This document shows positions 16,775 to 27,216 of a stretch of 34,288 nt of DNA, in pieces. The stretch is from assembly GCA_030065265.1 (NCBI GenBank), contig JASJCW010000042.1:1-34288 (forward strand), written 5' to 3'. The notes beneath the pieces are model-generated. The model was not told the origin of the DNA, made no database searches, and worked only from the letters and a program-made list of their open reading frames with translations. Position numbers and translations under genes: made by a program. How positions within the stretch are numbered: position 1 is the first letter of the stretch; each line of letters begins with the position of its first letter. This stretch comes from Prochloraceae cyanobacterium (GTDB lineage: Bacteria; Cyanobacteriota; Cyanobacteriia; Cyanobacteriales; JASJDA01).

Positions 16775-16846
16775 TCGAGCGAGGGTCAATCGACTTTATC
16801 GAAAACAACAAAAATCGAAAAAGTTTTTTTAATTCTTCTCGCTCGA
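16775..16846. other. Long-range inverted repeat in the secY-adk gap
   Basis: TCGAGCGAG (16775-16783) is perfectly complementary to CTCGCTCGA (16838-16846), 54 bases apart, with further weak complementarity inside (ACTTT/AAAGT). In the minus-strand transcript it would fold between secY and adk. It lies beside the hairpin at the secY stop. It may be a terminator/attenuator, a processing site or an adk leader; no U tract supports simple termination. Confidence 0.4.
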
Positions 16847-16860
16847 AACTCTTTGGCAAC

Positions 16861-16880
16861 AAAGCTTGTTGGCAAGCTTT
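16861..16880 (-). terminator. Hairpin overlapping the secY stop codon
   Basis: AAAGCTTG (16861-16868) and CAAGCTTT (16873-16880) form a perfect 8-bp stem with loop TTGG. The upper arm includes part of the secY TAA (16879-16881). No U run follows on the minus strand, so it could stabilise the secY message 3' end rather than terminate fully. Confidence 0.4.
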
Positions 16881-18207
16881 ATTGTTTAACCATCTTTTCA
16901 TAACTTTGAGAGATGACATAAGTTTGAATTTGCTTGGCAGTGTCGATAGCAACACCAACCAAAATCAAAAGAGAGGTTGCCCCTATGCCTCTAAAAGTTG
17001 CTATTTGAGTAATATTTTCCACTACAGTCGGTACGATCGCGACAACTCCCAAAAATATTGCTCCTAAAAAAGTAAGACGGTTAGTTACTTTCTCTAAGTA
17101 TTCGCTGGTTGATTTACCAGGACGAATTCCAGGAATGCTCGATCCCATCTTTTTCAAATTTTGGGATACATCTAAAGGATTGACAATTAAAGAAGAGTAG
17201 AAAAAACTAAATGCAACAATCAGGACTAAGTATAATACCAAATAAGCCCAGTGTCCGGGGGTGAGATAACTTAATATTCGCTGCAGAATTGGTGTTCCTT
17301 GAATAAATGGCAAGCCAGATAAAAAGGAAGGTAAAACTAATACTGAAGAAGCAAAAATAATTGGCATTACCCCGCCTTGAACCAATCTCAGGGGTAGATA
17401 ACTTTTTCTTTCCCTCCGAAATCTTTTACCAACTTGAACTTTGGCAGAAACAATCGGAATGCGACGAGTTCCTTCTTGAACGAAGACGATACCCACGATA
17501 GTTACTAAAAATACCAGCAACAAAATTACGATTTGCGCTAATACGGCTCGATTTCCTCTTTGCAAGTTATCGTTGGCTAATTCAATCGTACTGCCTAACG
17601 TACTGGGCAAGACAGCAACAATGTTAACAAAAATTAGTAAAGATGCTCCGTTGCCGATGCCTCGTTCGGTAATTAATTCAGAAATCCACATCACAAACAT
17701 AGATCCGGCAGTTAAAGCCAAAATGGTTTCAGCAACAAAAGCAAATCCAGGATTGGTGGCAATTTCTGGTCTGTTGAGTAAAGTGGTTGTTAATGCTGTA
17801 CTCTGGATTATTGCGCCCCCTAGAGCCACATAGCGAGTAATTTGGGAAATTTTCCTTCTTCCGGCTTCCCCTTCATTTTTTTGGAGGTCTTCTAGTTTGG
17901 GAATAGCAGCAGTTAGTAACTGCATGATGATGGAGGCGTTAATAAATGGTAGAATTCCCAAGGCAAAAATCCCTAGGGCAGATACCCCTCCGCCAGTGAA
18001 TATATCTAAAAAGCCCAATCCGGGGATGTTTTCAATTGCTCGTGCGAAATTTTCTCTATTTATTCCAGGTATGGGAATAAAAATTCCAAAGCGTACTAAA
18101 AGAAGCAGGCCCAGAGTTACGAGCACTCTACCCCTGAGTCCTGCTGCTTGAGCCATCTGCACGAATGTTTCTTGAGCAGTTGGCGTTTTACCTCGACTTA
18201 CGTCCAT
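16879..18207 (-). CDS. secY: Preprotein translocase channel subunit SecY
   Basis: Forms the protein-conducting pore with SecE and SecG; in cyanobacteria it serves both plasma and thylakoid membranes. The 442-aa sequence has about ten hydrophobic segments. It includes GRVLVTLGLLLLVRFGIFIP (first helix region), PGINRENF at the plug, NASIIMQLLTAAIPKLE and ERGIGNGASLLIF. Loops such as RRIPIVSAKVQVGKRFRRER fit the cytoplasmic loop that binds SecA. It follows rplO by 104 bases, the spc-operon order. Confidence 0.98.
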   Translation of the reverse strand: MDVSRGKTPTAQETFVQMAQAAGLRGRVLVTLGLLLLVRFGIFIPIPGINRENFARAIENIPGLGFLDIFTGGGVSALGIFALGILPFINASIIMQLLTAAIPKLEDLQKNEGEAGRRKISQITRYVALGGAIIQSTALTTTLLNRPEIATNPGFAFVAETILALTAGSMFVMWISELITERGIGNGASLLIFVNIVAVLPSTLGSTIELANDNLQRGNRAVLAQIVILLLVFLVTIVGIVFVQEGTRRIPIVSAKVQVGKRFRRERKSYLPLRLVQGGVMPIIFASSVLVLPSFLSGLPFIQGTPILQRILSYLTPGHWAYLVLYLVLIVAFSFFYSSLIVNPLDVSQNLKKMGSSIPGIRPGKSTSEYLEKVTNRLTFLGAIFLGVVAIVPTVVENITQIATFRGIGATSLLILVGVAIDTAKQIQTYVISQSYEKMVKQ

Positions 18208-18311
18208 TAATAAATTACCTCAAAAAGAAAAGGATAATTATCCTCTTATCAGCTTATTATTTTATAAGTTTTATATTTGTCTCCCCATACAGAGTAACCC
18301 GAGTTTCAGTT

Positions 18312-18761
18312 TTAGCTGGCAATTATTTCGCAGCTACCGCCGGCGGCTTCAATTTTTTCTTTGGCACTTTTGGTAAAAGCTGCTGCTTTGACTTGAAGGG
18401 GAACGTTTAATTCGCCTTTGCCAAGAATTTTCAGAGGGCCGTCATCGGTAGTAATGATGCCTGCAGAAATTAAAGAGTCGAGGGTTACTTCCGTATTAGC
18501 GGGTAAAGATGCTAATTTTTCGACGTTGATTATAGTGTAATAACTGGGATTAACTAGGGTAAAGTGTTTTAATTTAGGGACGCGACGATAAAGAGGCATT
18601 TGTCCTCCTTCAAAACCTGCTTTCGTTCCCGTACCCGATCGCGATTTTTGTCCTCGCATACCGAAGCCGCAACTAGCCCCTTGACCGGCAGATATGCCTC
18701 GTCCTACTCTTCTCCTGCGCCGTTTAGAACCTTCTTTAGGTACGGCATCGTTTAATTTCAT
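18312..18761 (-). CDS. rplO: 50S ribosomal protein L15
   Basis: Late-assembly large-subunit protein. The basic, Gly-rich N-terminus ([20 protein letters not shown], then [19 protein letters not shown]) threads into rRNA. The globular C-terminal half ([32 protein letters not shown]) completes the fold. Length 149 aa is normal. It directly follows rpsE; rpmD (L30), which sits between these genes in E. coli, is absent. Confidence 0.97.
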   Translation of the reverse strand: MKLNDAVPKEGSKRRRRRVGRGISAGQGASCGFGMRGQKSRSGTGTKAGFEGGQMPLYRRVPKLKHFTLVNPSYYTIINVEKLASLPANTEVTLDSLISAGIITTDDGPLKILGKGELNVPLQVKAAAFTKSAKEKIEAAGGSCEIIAS

Positions 18762-18779
18762 CAGTTATTATCTCCTAAC

Positions 18780-19301
18780 TTAAGTATAGATTTGTTCTAA
18801 AGCAATGCCTCTGTCTCGAGCTACTTGAGAGAAAGTTCTGATTTGTTCGAGGGCATTGATAGCTGCTCTGGCGTTGTTGAGGGGATTGTTAGAACCTAAT
18901 TGCTTCGCTAAGATATTTTTAATTCCAGATAGTTCTAAGACGGTACGAACTGCACCGCCAGCAATTACCCCAGTACCTGGTGCTGCTGGGCGCATGAATA
19001 CTTTTGCTCCTCCAGAAATGCCGTTAGCGACATGAGAAATCGAATTAGATTTATTAATAGATACTTCGATTAAATGCTTTTTGGCATCAACCACCCCTTT
19101 GCGGACTGCGCCAATTACATCTCCGGCTTTACCTACGCCGACTCCAACTTGCCCTTTTTCGTTGCCAACGACAACGATCGCCCGAAAGCTTAATTTTTTA
19201 CCGCCTTTAACAACTTTGCTGACGCGACGGATCTGAATGACTCGTTCTTGCCAGTTGCTATCTTTTTCTTTAGCGCGATTACTTTTACGACGTTTTGCCA
19301 C
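18780..19301 (-). CDS. rpsE: 30S ribosomal protein S5
   Basis: Small-subunit protein involved in decoding accuracy and mRNA unwinding at the entry tunnel. The double-stranded-RNA-binding-like N-terminal domain ([20 protein letters not shown], then [19 protein letters not shown]) is followed by the C-terminal domain with [20 protein letters not shown]. At 173 aa it is typical. It follows rplR by 28 bases. Confidence 0.98.
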   Translation of the reverse strand: MAKRRKSNRAKEKDSNWQERVIQIRRVSKVVKGGKKLSFRAIVVVGNEKGQVGVGVGKAGDVIGAVRKGVVDAKKHLIEVSINKSNSISHVANGISGGAKVFMRPAAPGTGVIAGGAVRTVLELSGIKNILAKQLGSNNPLNNARAAINALEQIRTFSQVARDRGIALEQIYT

Positions 19302-19329
19302 GATCGATACTTTGCTCCTTTGTTTGACT

Positions 19330-19692
19330 TTAAAAGTTTAATCCGGCTTCGCGAGCTGCTTCAGCTAAAGCTTTGATGCGACCGTGATAGAGGTTTCCGC
19401 CGCGATCGAAAACTACTTTTTCAATACCTTTTTCTCTGCTGCGCTCGGCAATTAATTTCCCGACTGCTTCTGAAGCGGTACAGGTAGCACCGGATGAGAT
19501 CTGAGATTTCAAATCTGGCTCGAGTGTTGATGCTGCAGCTAAAGTGTGTTGAGCAACATCATCGATTACTTGAGCGTAAATATGTTTGTTAGAGCGAAAA
19601 ACAGCTAGTCTGGGACGTTCTGGAGTACCGCTGACTTTACCGCGCAAGCTGCGGTGACGACGCTGAATTAGTTGTTTGCGAGTTAATTTCAT
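19330..19692 (-). CDS. rplR: 50S ribosomal protein L18
   Basis: Binds 5S rRNA with L5 to form the central protuberance. Family segments: [36 protein letters not shown], and [20 protein letters not shown] near the C-terminus. Length 120 aa is normal. Only 7 bases separate it from rplF, so the two are probably translated in concert. Confidence 0.98.
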   Translation of the reverse strand: MKLTRKQLIQRRHRSLRGKVSGTPERPRLAVFRSNKHIYAQVIDDVAQHTLAAASTLEPDLKSQISSGATCTASEAVGKLIAERSREKGIEKVVFDRGGNLYHGRIKALAEAAREAGLNF

Positions 19693-19699
19693 AGCCTAT

Positions 19700-20239
19700 T
19701 TATTTTTTACCTGCTTTACCAGCCTTACGTCTGACGAATTCGCCTAGATAGCGAATTCCTTTACCTTTGTATGGTTCTGGAGGACGAACGGCACGAATTT
19801 TAGCAGCTATATTGCCAACAATTTCTTTATCAATGCCGCTGACGATTACTTGGGTATTGCTTTCTACTTTGACCTCTATTCCTTGAGGCATTTGCATTTC
19901 AACGGGTTTACTGTAACCGACGTTGAGGGTTAACTTGCTTCCTTGTGCTTGCGCTCTGTAGCCAACTCCTTGGATTTGCAAGCGTTTTTGAAAGCCTGAA
20001 GATACTCCTTCTACCATGTTAGAAACTAAGGTACGACACAAACCGTGTCTTTGACGGGCTAAGCGAGATTCGTCTTCTCTTTTGACTAAGAGATTTTCCT
20101 CGCTTTGTTCTACGATTATTTTTGTGGGTAAAACCCGTTCTAATTCGCCTTTAGGCCCTTTGACAACAATGTGTTGTCGATCGATTTTAATTTCGACTTT
20201 TTTAGGAATGGGGATTGGGCGTTTGCCAATACGAGACAC
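19700..20239 (-). CDS. rplF: 50S ribosomal protein L6
   Basis: Sits near the GTPase-associated centre and sarcin-ricin loop. It has the two-fold repeated domain layout: first half [16 protein letters not shown], second half [16 protein letters not shown], and the C-terminal signature [19 protein letters not shown]. At 179 aa it is standard. It lies 43 bases after rpsH and 7 before rplR. Confidence 0.98.
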   Translation of the reverse strand: MSRIGKRPIPIPKKVEIKIDRQHIVVKGPKGELERVLPTKIIVEQSEENLLVKREDESRLARQRHGLCRTLVSNMVEGVSSGFQKRLQIQGVGYRAQAQGSKLTLNVGYSKPVEMQMPQGIEVKVESNTQVIVSGIDKEIVGNIAAKIRAVRPPEPYKGKGIRYLGEFVRRKAGKAGKK

Positions 20240-20282
20240 GATCGCTTCTACTCCTATTATTTATTAAAAAGAATTTTTTTAT

Positions 20283-20684
20283 TTACCAAACGTAGCAAAG
20301 TATTTCACCACCTACGCCCTGGTTGCGAGCTTCTCGATCGCTCATAACTCCTTTAGATGTGGAGATAATCGCTATGCCAATTCCTCCGAGAACTCGAGGT
20401 AATTCTTTACGATTTGAATATACTCTCAATCCAGGTTTGCTGACCCTTTTTAAGGTTTGAATGATAGGTTGACGATTTTTACCTTTATATTTCAGGGTAA
20501 TTATCAAGTGTTTTTTGATCCCTTCACCATTTTCTTCGTAGCTATCGATAAAGCCTTCTTGTTTGAGCACTTTAGCTATACTGCGAGTCATTCTGGTGGT
20601 AGGTACTACTGTAGTTGTATGACGCACTAAACAGGAATTACGAATGCGCGTCAGCATATCTGAAACTGTATCTGTTGAGGACAT
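20283..20684 (-). CDS. rpsH: 30S ribosomal protein S8
   Basis: Primary 16S rRNA-binding protein of the small-subunit platform. I place the start at ATG 20684 ([17 protein letters not shown], 133 aa). An earlier ATG at 20705 would add seven residues, but its codons contain GGAGGGAG, which serves as the Shine-Dalgarno element of the later start. The C-terminal signature [20 protein letters not shown] is intact. rpsN (S14), which lies upstream of rpsH in E. coli, is missing, as expected for cyanobacteria. Confidence 0.96.
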   Translation of the reverse strand: MSSTDTVSDMLTRIRNSCLVRHTTTVVPTTRMTRSIAKVLKQEGFIDSYEENGEGIKKHLIITLKYKGKNRQPIIQTLKRVSKPGLRVYSNRKELPRVLGGIGIAIISTSKGVMSDREARNQGVGGEILCYVW

Positions 20685-20720
20685 TCTTGGTTTTACTCCC
20701 TCCATTGATGTAAGGATTGT

Positions 20721-21266
20721 TTAATTGGTGCGGAACGGCATCCCCATTTCTTTGAGTAAGGCGCGGCCTTCTTCGTCAGTATTGGCTGTAGTGATAATCG
20801 ATACGTCCATACCGCGAATTTGTTCGATACTGTCGTATTCGATTTCGGGAAAGATTAGTTGCTCTTTAATACCGAGAGTATAGTTACCTCTACCGTCGAA
20901 ACTTTTCGCACTGATGCCTCGAAAGTCTCGAATTCTGGGCAATGCCAAACTAATTAGGCGATCTAAGAAAGCATACATTCGTTCCGATCGCAGCGTTACC
21001 ATTACTCCAACGGGCATGCCTTGACGCAGTTTGAAGCCTGCGATCGCTTTTTTGGCTCTAGTAACGACTGGTTTTTGTCCGGTGATAGTTGCTAATTCTG
21101 CGATCGAAGATTCTAGAGCTTTGGCATTTTGGGATGCTTCTCCTAAACCTCGGTTAACGGTTATTTTGACAACCTTGGGTACTTGATGGATGTTAGTGTA
21201 ACCGAACTGCTCTTTAAGTTTAGGAACTATGGTTTCTAGATATACAGTTTTGAGTCGTTGCGTCAT
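20721..21266 (-). CDS. rplE: 50S ribosomal protein L5
   Basis: 5S rRNA-binding protein of the central protuberance that also contacts P-site tRNA. Visible: [38 protein letters not shown] and the end [20 protein letters not shown]. At 181 aa it is normal. A 129-base gap from rplX is wide for this array. Confidence 0.98.
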   Translation of the reverse strand: MTQRLKTVYLETIVPKLKEQFGYTNIHQVPKVVKITVNRGLGEASQNAKALESSIAELATITGQKPVVTRAKKAIAGFKLRQGMPVGVMVTLRSERMYAFLDRLISLALPRIRDFRGISAKSFDGRGNYTLGIKEQLIFPEIEYDSIEQIRGMDVSIITTANTDEEGRALLKEMGMPFRTN

Positions 21267-21395
21267 AGTTTTTGCTGCTTTATTATCCTGGGCTTTGTCA
21301 GGAATAGTTAATTTTAAACTTTAACTTTTTGAAGTGGAAAGAGTCTGAAAATAGGCTTGAAGATGATGAGCGAGCGAATTTTTTTTAGCGATAAT

Positions 21396-21749
21396 TCAAT
21401 CGATTACTTCTCCGGTTTTTTTAAGCATCCGAACTTTACGACCGTCTTCGGTAAAAGTGTAACAGACCCGACTAGCTATTTTCTTTTTCTCAGAATAAAG
21501 CATAACGTTGGAGCTGTGAATTGGAGCTTCAAAGGTAACAATTTGACCGGATTCGCCTTCTTGTTTGGGCTTCATGTGTTTTGTTTTCACATTCACCCCT
21601 TTAACAACTACTTTACTTTCTTTAGGTAAAGAAACTGTTACTTCGCCGATTTTACCTTTATCTGCGCCGGAAATTATTTGTACGGTATCCCCTTTTTTAA
21701 CGTGCATTTTGTAACGTTTTGGGGAACTTTTTTTTTGTTTTTGAGCCAT
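21396..21749 (-). CDS. rplX: 50S ribosomal protein L24
   Basis: Assembly-initiator protein at the tunnel exit. A KOW motif occupies about residues 20-40 ([19 protein letters not shown]), followed by [20 protein letters not shown]. At 117 aa it is normal. Its ATG follows the rplN stop after a single base, so translation is likely coupled. Confidence 0.97.
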   Translation of the reverse strand: MAQKQKKSSPKRYKMHVKKGDTVQIISGADKGKIGEVTVSLPKESKVVVKGVNVKTKHMKPKQEGESGQIVTFEAPIHSSNVMLYSEKKKIASRVCYTFTEDGRKVRMLKKTGEVID

Positions 21750-21750
21750 T

Positions 21751-22119
21751 TTAAATTACCTCTGGAGCAAGAGATACTATCTTAGTGAAGTTTCGTTCTC
21801 GCAATTCTCTAGCTACCGGGCCGAAAACGCGAGTACCTTTAGGATTGCCGTCGTTATTAATAATTACGGCAGCATTATCATCAAAGCGAATGCTCATGCC
21901 ACTATCTCTACGGAGAGAATGTTTAGTACGAACTATTACGGCTCTGACAACATCAGATTTTTTAATTGGCATATTGGGGATGGCTTCTTTTACGACGGCG
22001 ATAATTACGTCGCCAATTTTGCCGTAGCGGCAATTTCCAGTCCCTAAGACGCGCAGACACATTAGTTTGCGCGCGCCGCTATTGTCAGCCACATTGAGAA
22101 ATGTCTGTTGTTGAATCAC
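21751..22119 (-). CDS. rplN: 50S ribosomal protein L14
   Basis: Large-subunit protein at the subunit interface and the docking site of silencing factor RsfS. Family segments: [20 protein letters not shown] at the N-terminus, then [20 protein letters not shown] and [20 protein letters not shown]. Exactly 122 aa, the standard bacterial length. It is followed after one base by rplX. Confidence 0.98.
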   Translation of the reverse strand: MIQQQTFLNVADNSGARKLMCLRVLGTGNCRYGKIGDVIIAVVKEAIPNMPIKKSDVVRAVIVRTKHSLRRDSGMSIRFDDNAAVIINNDGNPKGTRVFGPVARELRERNFTKIVSLAPEVI

Positions 22120-22167
22120 GGATTTAATAGTTGGTGGTTAATATTTAGTAATAGATAAGGAGCTATT

Positions 22168-22419
22168 TTATTGAGTCGCACTCGATTCGAGTATTTCTGC
22201 GATCGCCCATCGCTTGGTGCGGCTTAGGGGCCTGGTTTCTTTGATGCGGACGCGATCGCCGGCTTTGCATTGATTTTCTTCGTCGTGAGCTTTGTATTTT
22301 TTAGTTCTGACGACGATTTTGCCGTATTTTGGATGAGGAACGCGGCTTTCAACGGCGACGACTACGGTTTTATCCATTTTGTCGCTGACGACCATTCCTT
22401 CTCTTTCTTTAATTGGCAT
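22168..22419 (-). CDS. rpsQ: 30S ribosomal protein S17
   Basis: OB-fold 16S rRNA-binding protein. Sequence features: [40 protein letters not shown] and [16 protein letters not shown]. At 83 aa it is normal. It lies 6 bases after rpmC and 48 before rplN. Confidence 0.98.
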   Translation of the reverse strand: MPIKEREGMVVSDKMDKTVVVAVESRVPHPKYGKIVVRTKKYKAHDEENQCKAGDRVRIKETRPLSRTKRWAIAEILESSATQ

Positions 22420-22425
22420 TGGAGC

Positions 22426-22731
22426 TTATTCCTGTTCTGGTTGGGTTTCTGTTTGGCTTGCTTCTGATTCTGCTTGCTCGGTGGATTCCGATTCTGCTTC
22501 TGCTGTTGCTGGCTTGGTTACTCCTTTTAGTTCTGCCAATTGTCTTTCCCGCTCTACGGTCATCAATTGGGCTAAACGATGGCGATTATGTTTGAATTGA
22601 TGGGTTTTTTCTAAATTGCCAGTCGCTTTTTGAAAGCGCAGATCGAATAATTCTCGTTTGACGGAGATAATTTCACTGGCAAGTTCTTCGTCGTTTAATT
22701 TCCGGGCATCTTCTATTTTGGGAAATGGCAT
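22426..22731 (-). CDS. rpmC: 50S ribosomal protein L29, acidic C-terminal tail
   Basis: Tunnel-exit protein near the binding sites of trigger factor and SRP. The helical core (about 1-68) is standard: IEDARKLNDEELASEIISVK and RLAQLMTVERERQLAEL. The remaining 33 or so residues form a low-complexity tail rich in Glu, Ser, Thr and Gln (AEAESESTEQAESEASQTE), making the protein 101 aa against a usual 65-80. The tail should be disordered and would protrude near the nascent-chain exit. Codons run on normally into the stop, so it is not a frameshift artefact. Confidence 0.96.
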   Translation of the reverse strand: MPFPKIEDARKLNDEELASEIISVKRELFDLRFQKATGNLEKTHQFKHNRHRLAQLMTVERERQLAELKGVTKPATAEAESESTEQAESEASQTETQPEQE

Positions 22732-22737
22732 AATTTT

Positions 22738-23157
22738 CTAACCGATCTCGTCTTCACGTCTAATAAATTTAGTTTTAATTGGTAATTTCTGGGCTGCTAA
22801 ACGCATTGCTTCGCGAGCGACTTCTTCAGAAATTCCGGCAATTTCAAACATAATCCGACCTGGTTTGACTACTGCTACCCAAAATTCTGGAGATCCTTTA
22901 CCAGAACCCATCCTGGTTTCTGCCGGTCGCATAGTTACGGGTTTGTCTGGGAAAATGCGAATCCAAATTTTACCGCCACGACGAACGTAGCGAGTCATTG
23001 CCCTTCTTGCGGCTTCAATTTGACGGGAAGTGATCCAACAGGGTTCGATCGCTTGCAAGGCAAAATCACCAAAATCGATTTTGTTACCTCGGTTGGCATT
23101 ACCTTTCATTCTGCCGCGTTGCTGTTTGCGGAATTTCGTTCTTCTGGGGCTGAGCAT
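22738..23157 (-). CDS. rplP: 50S ribosomal protein L16
   Basis: Organises the A-site tRNA-binding region and peptidyl-transferase surroundings. Family sequence is complete: [40 protein letters not shown], then [20 protein letters not shown]. At 139 aa it is normal. It lies 32 bases after rpsC and 6 before rpmC. Confidence 0.98.
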   Translation of the reverse strand: MLSPRRTKFRKQQRGRMKGNANRGNKIDFGDFALQAIEPCWITSRQIEAARRAMTRYVRRGGKIWIRIFPDKPVTMRPAETRMGSGKGSPEFWVAVVKPGRIMFEIAGISEEVAREAMRLAAQKLPIKTKFIRREDEIG

Positions 23158-23189
23158 GATAAATACCCTATCTTAATTAATTTTTCTAA

Positions 23190-23915
23190 CTATTCTTTAT
23201 TGGAACGATCTTCAAATTTTTGTTTCCGTTTCTGACGGCGAGGTAATCGCTCGGGAACGGGTGCTGGAATGTCTTCCTGTCCTGGAATAATTTCTCCTTT
23301 AAAGATCCAAACTTTTATCCCTAAAATTCCGTAAATGGTTTTTGCGGTGCGATAGGAATAGTCGATGTCGGCACGTAAAGTATGGAGGGGAACTCTTCCT
23401 TCTCTTGTCCATTCGGAGCGGGCAATTTCAGCTCCATTGAGCCGACCGCTAACTTGAACTTTAATTCCTTTTACTTCGGCTTTTTGCGCTCTTTGAATTG
23501 CTTGGCGCACTACACGACGAAAGGAGACTCTGCGCTCGAGTTGTTGAGCGATGTATTCGGCAATTAGAGCTGCGTCTGCATCTACTCTGGCAACTTCAAT
23601 CACATTAATGCGAATTTGTCGCTGGCTGCCTAATTCATTTTGGAGTGAGGTACGGAGAGCTTCAATACCGCTACCGCCACGACCTACTACTACGCCAGGT
23701 CTTGCTGTATGGATTTGTAAGTCTACCTGATCTGCTTTGCGTTCGATCCGAATATGAGATATACCGGCATTACTTAATTGTTTTTGCACGAATTCCCTAA
23801 TTTTGCGATCTTCTTGAAGCAGATAGGGGTATTGTTTGCTGTCGGCGTACCAACAGGATTGGTGTTCTTTAGTAATTCCGAGGCGAAAACCGACCGGATG
23901 TATTTTTTGTCCCAC
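23190..23915 (-). CDS. rpsC: 30S ribosomal protein S3
   Basis: Head protein at the mRNA entry channel with helicase activity shared with S4 and S5. The start [20 protein letters not shown] is standard. A KH domain carries VGRGGSG (77-83), and the C-terminal domain has [20 protein letters not shown] and [13 protein letters not shown]. The end is a basic tail ([14 protein letters not shown]). Length 241 aa is within the family range. Confidence 0.98.
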   Translation of the reverse strand: MGQKIHPVGFRLGITKEHQSCWYADSKQYPYLLQEDRKIREFVQKQLSNAGISHIRIERKADQVDLQIHTARPGVVVGRGGSGIEALRTSLQNELGSQRQIRINVIEVARVDADAALIAEYIAQQLERRVSFRRVVRQAIQRAQKAEVKGIKVQVSGRLNGAEIARSEWTREGRVPLHTLRADIDYSYRTAKTIYGILGIKVWIFKGEIIPGQEDIPAPVPERLPRRQKRKQKFEDRSNKE

Positions 23916-23961
23916 GCTTGTTTCCTTTGTGCTTTGAGATGATTGATGCTTGGATGGTTAG

Positions 23962-24321
23962 CTATTTTTCTATTTGGGGGGCTACTGCAACGGTGATGTG
24001 ACAGGTTGGCTTGCGAATTTGATAGGCGCGACCTTGTGCTCTGGGTCGGTAGCGTTTTAAGGAAGGGCCGCCATCGGCATATGCTTTACTGACTACTAGA
24101 GTAGTCGGATCTAAACCTGCGTTGTGTTCTGCGTTAGCGACTGCCGATCGCAACACTTTGAGAATTGGTTCGCAGGCTCGATAGGGCATAAATTCTAAAA
24201 TAATTAAGGCTTCCCGATAGGAGCGACCGCGAATTTGATCGAGAACTCGCCGTACTTTGTAAGGAGACATTCTGATATAACGGGCGATCGCTTTTACTTC
24301 TTCTTTAGTATCTACTGCCAT
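23962..24321 (-). CDS. rplV: 50S ribosomal protein L22
   Basis: Its extended beta-hairpin lines the peptide exit tunnel. Seen: [20 protein letters not shown] at the N-terminus, [20 protein letters not shown], and the hairpin and tail [20 protein letters not shown]. At 119 aa it is normal. It sits between rpsS and rpsC as in the S10 operon. Confidence 0.98.
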   Translation of the reverse strand: MAVDTKEEVKAIARYIRMSPYKVRRVLDQIRGRSYREALIILEFMPYRACEPILKVLRSAVANAEHNAGLDPTTLVVSKAYADGGPSLKRYRPRAQGRAYQIRKPTCHITVAVAPQIEK

Positions 24322-24354
24322 TGGATATCTCCGAATCTTAATCGATGTTTTTTA

Positions 24355-24636
24355 TTATCTGCGTCCAGCTTTTTTATCGCTTTTGGCGTGTCCTTTAAAG
24401 GTTCTTGTCGGAGCAAATTCTCCTAATTTATGTCCGACCATTTGTTCGGAAACGTAAACTGGAACGTGCTGTCTGCCGTTGTGCACTGCGATCGTATGAC
24501 CGACCATTTGGGGTAAAATTGTCGATGCTCTCGACCAGGTTTTAATTACTTGTTTGTCACCTTTTGCGTTGAGTTTTTCGATTTTTTTCAGCAGACTGTC
24601 GGCGACAAAAGGGCCTTTTTTTAAGGAACGAGCCAT
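24355..24636 (-). CDS. rpsS: 30S ribosomal protein S19
   Basis: Head protein that pairs with S13 near the A-site tRNA. It opens [20 protein letters not shown], contains [20 protein letters not shown], and ends with [20 protein letters not shown]. At 93 aa it is standard. It follows rplB by 34 bases. Confidence 0.98.
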   Translation of the reverse strand: MARSLKKGPFVADSLLKKIEKLNAKGDKQVIKTWSRASTILPQMVGHTIAVHNGRQHVPVYVSEQMVGHKLGEFAPTRTFKGHAKSDKKAGRR

Positions 24637-24670
24637 AAATCTTTCTCTCTTTTCGATCGATTATTATTTT

Positions 24671-25504
24671 CTATCTTTTATTGCGACGACGTACTATGAG
24701 GCGATCGCTTTGTTTTTTGGCTTTACGGGTTTTTGCACCTAAAGCTGGTTTACCCCAAGGTGAAACGGGGCCGCTTCTTCCGATTGGTGCTCTACCTTCA
24801 CCACCGCCATGGGGGTGATCGCAGGGGTTCATCGCGCTTCCTCTGACGTGGGGTCTTCTGCCGAGGCGACGGGTTCTTCCTGCTTTGCCGAGTTTGACGT
24901 TTCTTGCTTCGGAGTTACCTACTTTGCCGATGGTGGCATAGCATTCTTTGCGGAACATCCGTACTTCTTTGGATGGAAGTTTGAGGGTGACGTAGTTACC
25001 TTCTTTGGCGACTAGTTGGGCAAATGCTCCGGCTGCTCTAACGACTTGTCCGCCTTTTCCTGCTTTTAATTCGATGTTATGGACTTCCGTACCGAGAGGA
25101 ATTCTCTCGAGGGGTAAAGCGTTACCGATTTCGTAGGGGGCATCAACACCGGAGACTACTTTATCGCCAACATCTAGTCCTGCTGGGGCAATGATGTAGC
25201 GTTTTTCGCCGTCTTGATAGAACAATAAGGCGATTCTACAGTTACGATGAGGATCGTATTCTATAGCTGCTACTTTAGCGGGGATGTTGTGTTTGTCGCG
25301 ACGGAAGTCGATTTGACGGTAAAGTTTTTTATGTCCGCCACCGCGATGGCGAGAGGTGATCACACCGCGATTGTTGCGTCCTTTGGGGTTGTGCTTGTAT
25401 TTTGTAAGTGATTTTTCCGGCTTGGTTTTGGTGATTTCCGCGAAGTCTTGGACGCTGGCTTGACGAGTTCCCGGAGTTAAGGGCCGATAAGTTCTAATAC
25501 CCAT
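24671..25504 (-). CDS. rplB: 50S ribosomal protein L2
   Basis: One of the largest and most conserved ribosomal proteins; it supports peptidyl-transferase function and subunit joining. Seen: the N-terminal [20 protein letters not shown], the OB and SH3-like domain segments ([34 protein letters not shown]), and the universal [13 protein letters not shown] loop (226-238) with its histidines. At 277 aa it is normal. It follows rplW by 60 bases. Confidence 0.98.
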   Translation of the reverse strand: MGIRTYRPLTPGTRQASVQDFAEITKTKPEKSLTKYKHNPKGRNNRGVITSRHRGGGHKKLYRQIDFRRDKHNIPAKVAAIEYDPHRNCRIALLFYQDGEKRYIIAPAGLDVGDKVVSGVDAPYEIGNALPLERIPLGTEVHNIELKAGKGGQVVRAAGAFAQLVAKEGNYVTLKLPSKEVRMFRKECYATIGKVGNSEARNVKLGKAGRTRRLGRRPHVRGSAMNPCDHPHGGGEGRAPIGRSGPVSPWGKPALGAKTRKAKKQSDRLIVRRRNKR

Positions 25505-25564
25505 AATCTTTTATGTGGTTTTTTGTTGTATTTTGCCTGTATTTAAAATGCGATCGCTGCTCTT

Positions 25565-25870
25565 TTATACATCTGGGAATAAGGTAATTGAATCCCCTTC
25601 TGCTAAGGTGACGATCGCTCTTTTATATCTAGTTTTGTAACCGATAAATCTCCCCACTCTTCTTTGTTTGCGGGGTGGGTTAATAGTATTTACTTTGGTT
25701 ACTTTGACTTCAAATAAAGCTTCGATCGCTGCTTTTATTTCTGGCTTAGTTGCTTTGGGTAAAACATCGAATACGTACTTATTTTGCTCTAATAGTAGAG
25801 TTGCTTTTTCGGTAACAATTGGTTTTACTACCAGATCTGCTAATTCTCGAACGTTATATTCAGCCACCAT
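25565..25870 (-). CDS. rplW: 50S ribosomal protein L23
   Basis: Tunnel-exit protein, the docking point for trigger factor and SRP. Family features: [20 protein letters not shown], then [20 protein letters not shown], and the loop [20 protein letters not shown]. At 101 aa it is normal. Its start overlaps the 3' end of rplD by 11 bases (25860-25870), implying translational coupling. Confidence 0.98.
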   Translation of the reverse strand: MVAEYNVRELADLVVKPIVTEKATLLLEQNKYVFDVLPKATKPEIKAAIEALFEVKVTKVNTINPPRKQRRVGRFIGYKTRYKRAIVTLAEGDSITLFPDV

Positions 25871-26501
25871 AAACCTCCTTGATTTTTTCTAGTGCGTCGG
25901 AGGTAGCAACAATTTTATCTGCGTGTAATAAGTCGTAAACGTTTAAGCTGGTTGCTTTAATTATTTTCAACTTTTCTATGTTGCGACCGGAGCGATAAAC
26001 GTTATCTGCTATTTCCGACAAAATTAATAATACTTTGTCGCCTTTTTTGCCGAAATCGACTCCCCAACGGCTTAAAGCCTCAATTAATTCTTTGGTTTTT
26101 GGCTGTGGCAGTTGAGATGCAAAATCTTCTACGATGATTAAATTTTCTGCTTTGGAACTAAAAGCGGTTCTAATTGCTAGACGACGCTCTTTTTTGTTCA
26201 TTTTAATGTTGAAATCTCTCGGTTTTGGCCCGAAGATTACACCACCTCCACGCCACAATGGAGAACGTGTCGAACCAGCTCTTGCCCTACCCGTACCTTT
26301 TTGCCGCCAGGGCTTTCGTCCCCCACCTCTAACTTCAGATCTGGTTTTGCTTGACGCGCTGCCTTGACGAGAGTTGGTCATTTGCCTGACGAGGGCGCGA
26401 TGCACGATGTGAGCGGCGTTTTCTTCTTTTGCTACTTTTAGCTCGAAAGATGCCTCTCCTACTTGCTCTCCTTCCCAGTTTTTAACTACACAGTTAACCA
26501 T
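25860..26501 (-). CDS. rplD: 50S ribosomal protein L4
   Basis: Its long loop lines the exit tunnel beside L22. The loop is visible as [20 protein letters not shown], then [20 protein letters not shown] and [14 protein letters not shown]. The C-terminal part ([19 protein letters not shown]) completes the fold. At 213 aa it is normal. In some bacteria L4 represses its own operon by binding the leader; whether that happens here is unknown. It overlaps rplW by 11 bases. Confidence 0.98.
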   Translation of the reverse strand: MVNCVVKNWEGEQVGEASFELKVAKEENAAHIVHRALVRQMTNSRQGSASSKTRSEVRGGGRKPWRQKGTGRARAGSTRSPLWRGGGVIFGPKPRDFNIKMNKKERRLAIRTAFSSKAENLIIVEDFASQLPQPKTKELIEALSRWGVDFGKKGDKVLLILSEIADNVYRSGRNIEKLKIIKATSLNVYDLLHADKIVATSDALEKIKEVYGG

Positions 26502-26568
26502 CTTTATTAGTGTTTAATTCTTGATTGCAATCTCTAAAGAGTTTGATTGTTTTTGGCGATCGCCGTGG

Positions 26569-27216
26569 TTATTTCTGACCTACTATATTCGCCGGGCTAA
26601 TACTCAATAACGTCCCTGGTTTTCCTGGTAACGCTCCTTTGATCAGCAAGATGTTTCGCTCGGCATCTACTCGCACCACCTGCAATTTGCGAATGGTTAC
26701 TTTTGTATGGCCGTAACGTCCTGCCATTTTCTTGCCTGGATAAACCCTTCCTGGAGTCGTTCCGGGCCCGATCGAACCTGGTAGTCGATGATTTTTAGAA
26801 CCGTGAGACATCGAACCTCTTCTAAAGTTATGTCTCTTTTGGTATCCGGCAAAACCACGACCGATGGTTTTTCCACTCACGTCTACGAGTTGCCCGTCGC
26901 TGAATAGATCTGCTTTGAGGGTTTGACCGGCTTCGTATCCCGAAACATCCTCAACTCGATATTCTTTGAGATGACGCAAGGGGGGTACGTTTTCTCCTGC
27001 TTTTTTCAAATGACCCAATTCTGGCTTATTGAGTGCTTTTGGTTTTACTTCTTCGTAACCTATTTGTATGGATTTATATCCGTCTGTTTCTTTAGTTTTA
27101 ATTTGGGTAACCGTGCAAGGCCCTGCTTGAACTACTGTAACGGGAATAGCTGCTCCCGTTTTTTGTTCAAAAATTTGGGTCATGCCAAGTTTTGTGCCAA
27201 GGATGCCGACAGACAC
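26569..27216 (-). CDS. rplC: 50S ribosomal protein L3
   Basis: Early-assembly protein whose loop approaches the peptidyl-transferase centre. It opens [20 protein letters not shown] and carries [20 protein letters not shown] and the loop [20 protein letters not shown]. At 215 aa it is normal. It is the first gene of the minus-strand array: rpsJ, first in the E. coli S10 operon, is not upstream, so the operon promoter should lie in the 950-base region at 27217-28172. Confidence 0.98.
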   Translation of the reverse strand: MSVGILGTKLGMTQIFEQKTGAAIPVTVVQAGPCTVTQIKTKETDGYKSIQIGYEEVKPKALNKPELGHLKKAGENVPPLRHLKEYRVEDVSGYEAGQTLKADLFSDGQLVDVSGKTIGRGFAGYQKRHNFRRGSMSHGSKNHRLPGSIGPGTTPGRVYPGKKMAGRYGHTKVTIRKLQVVRVDAERNILLIKGALPGKPGTLLSISPANIVGQK

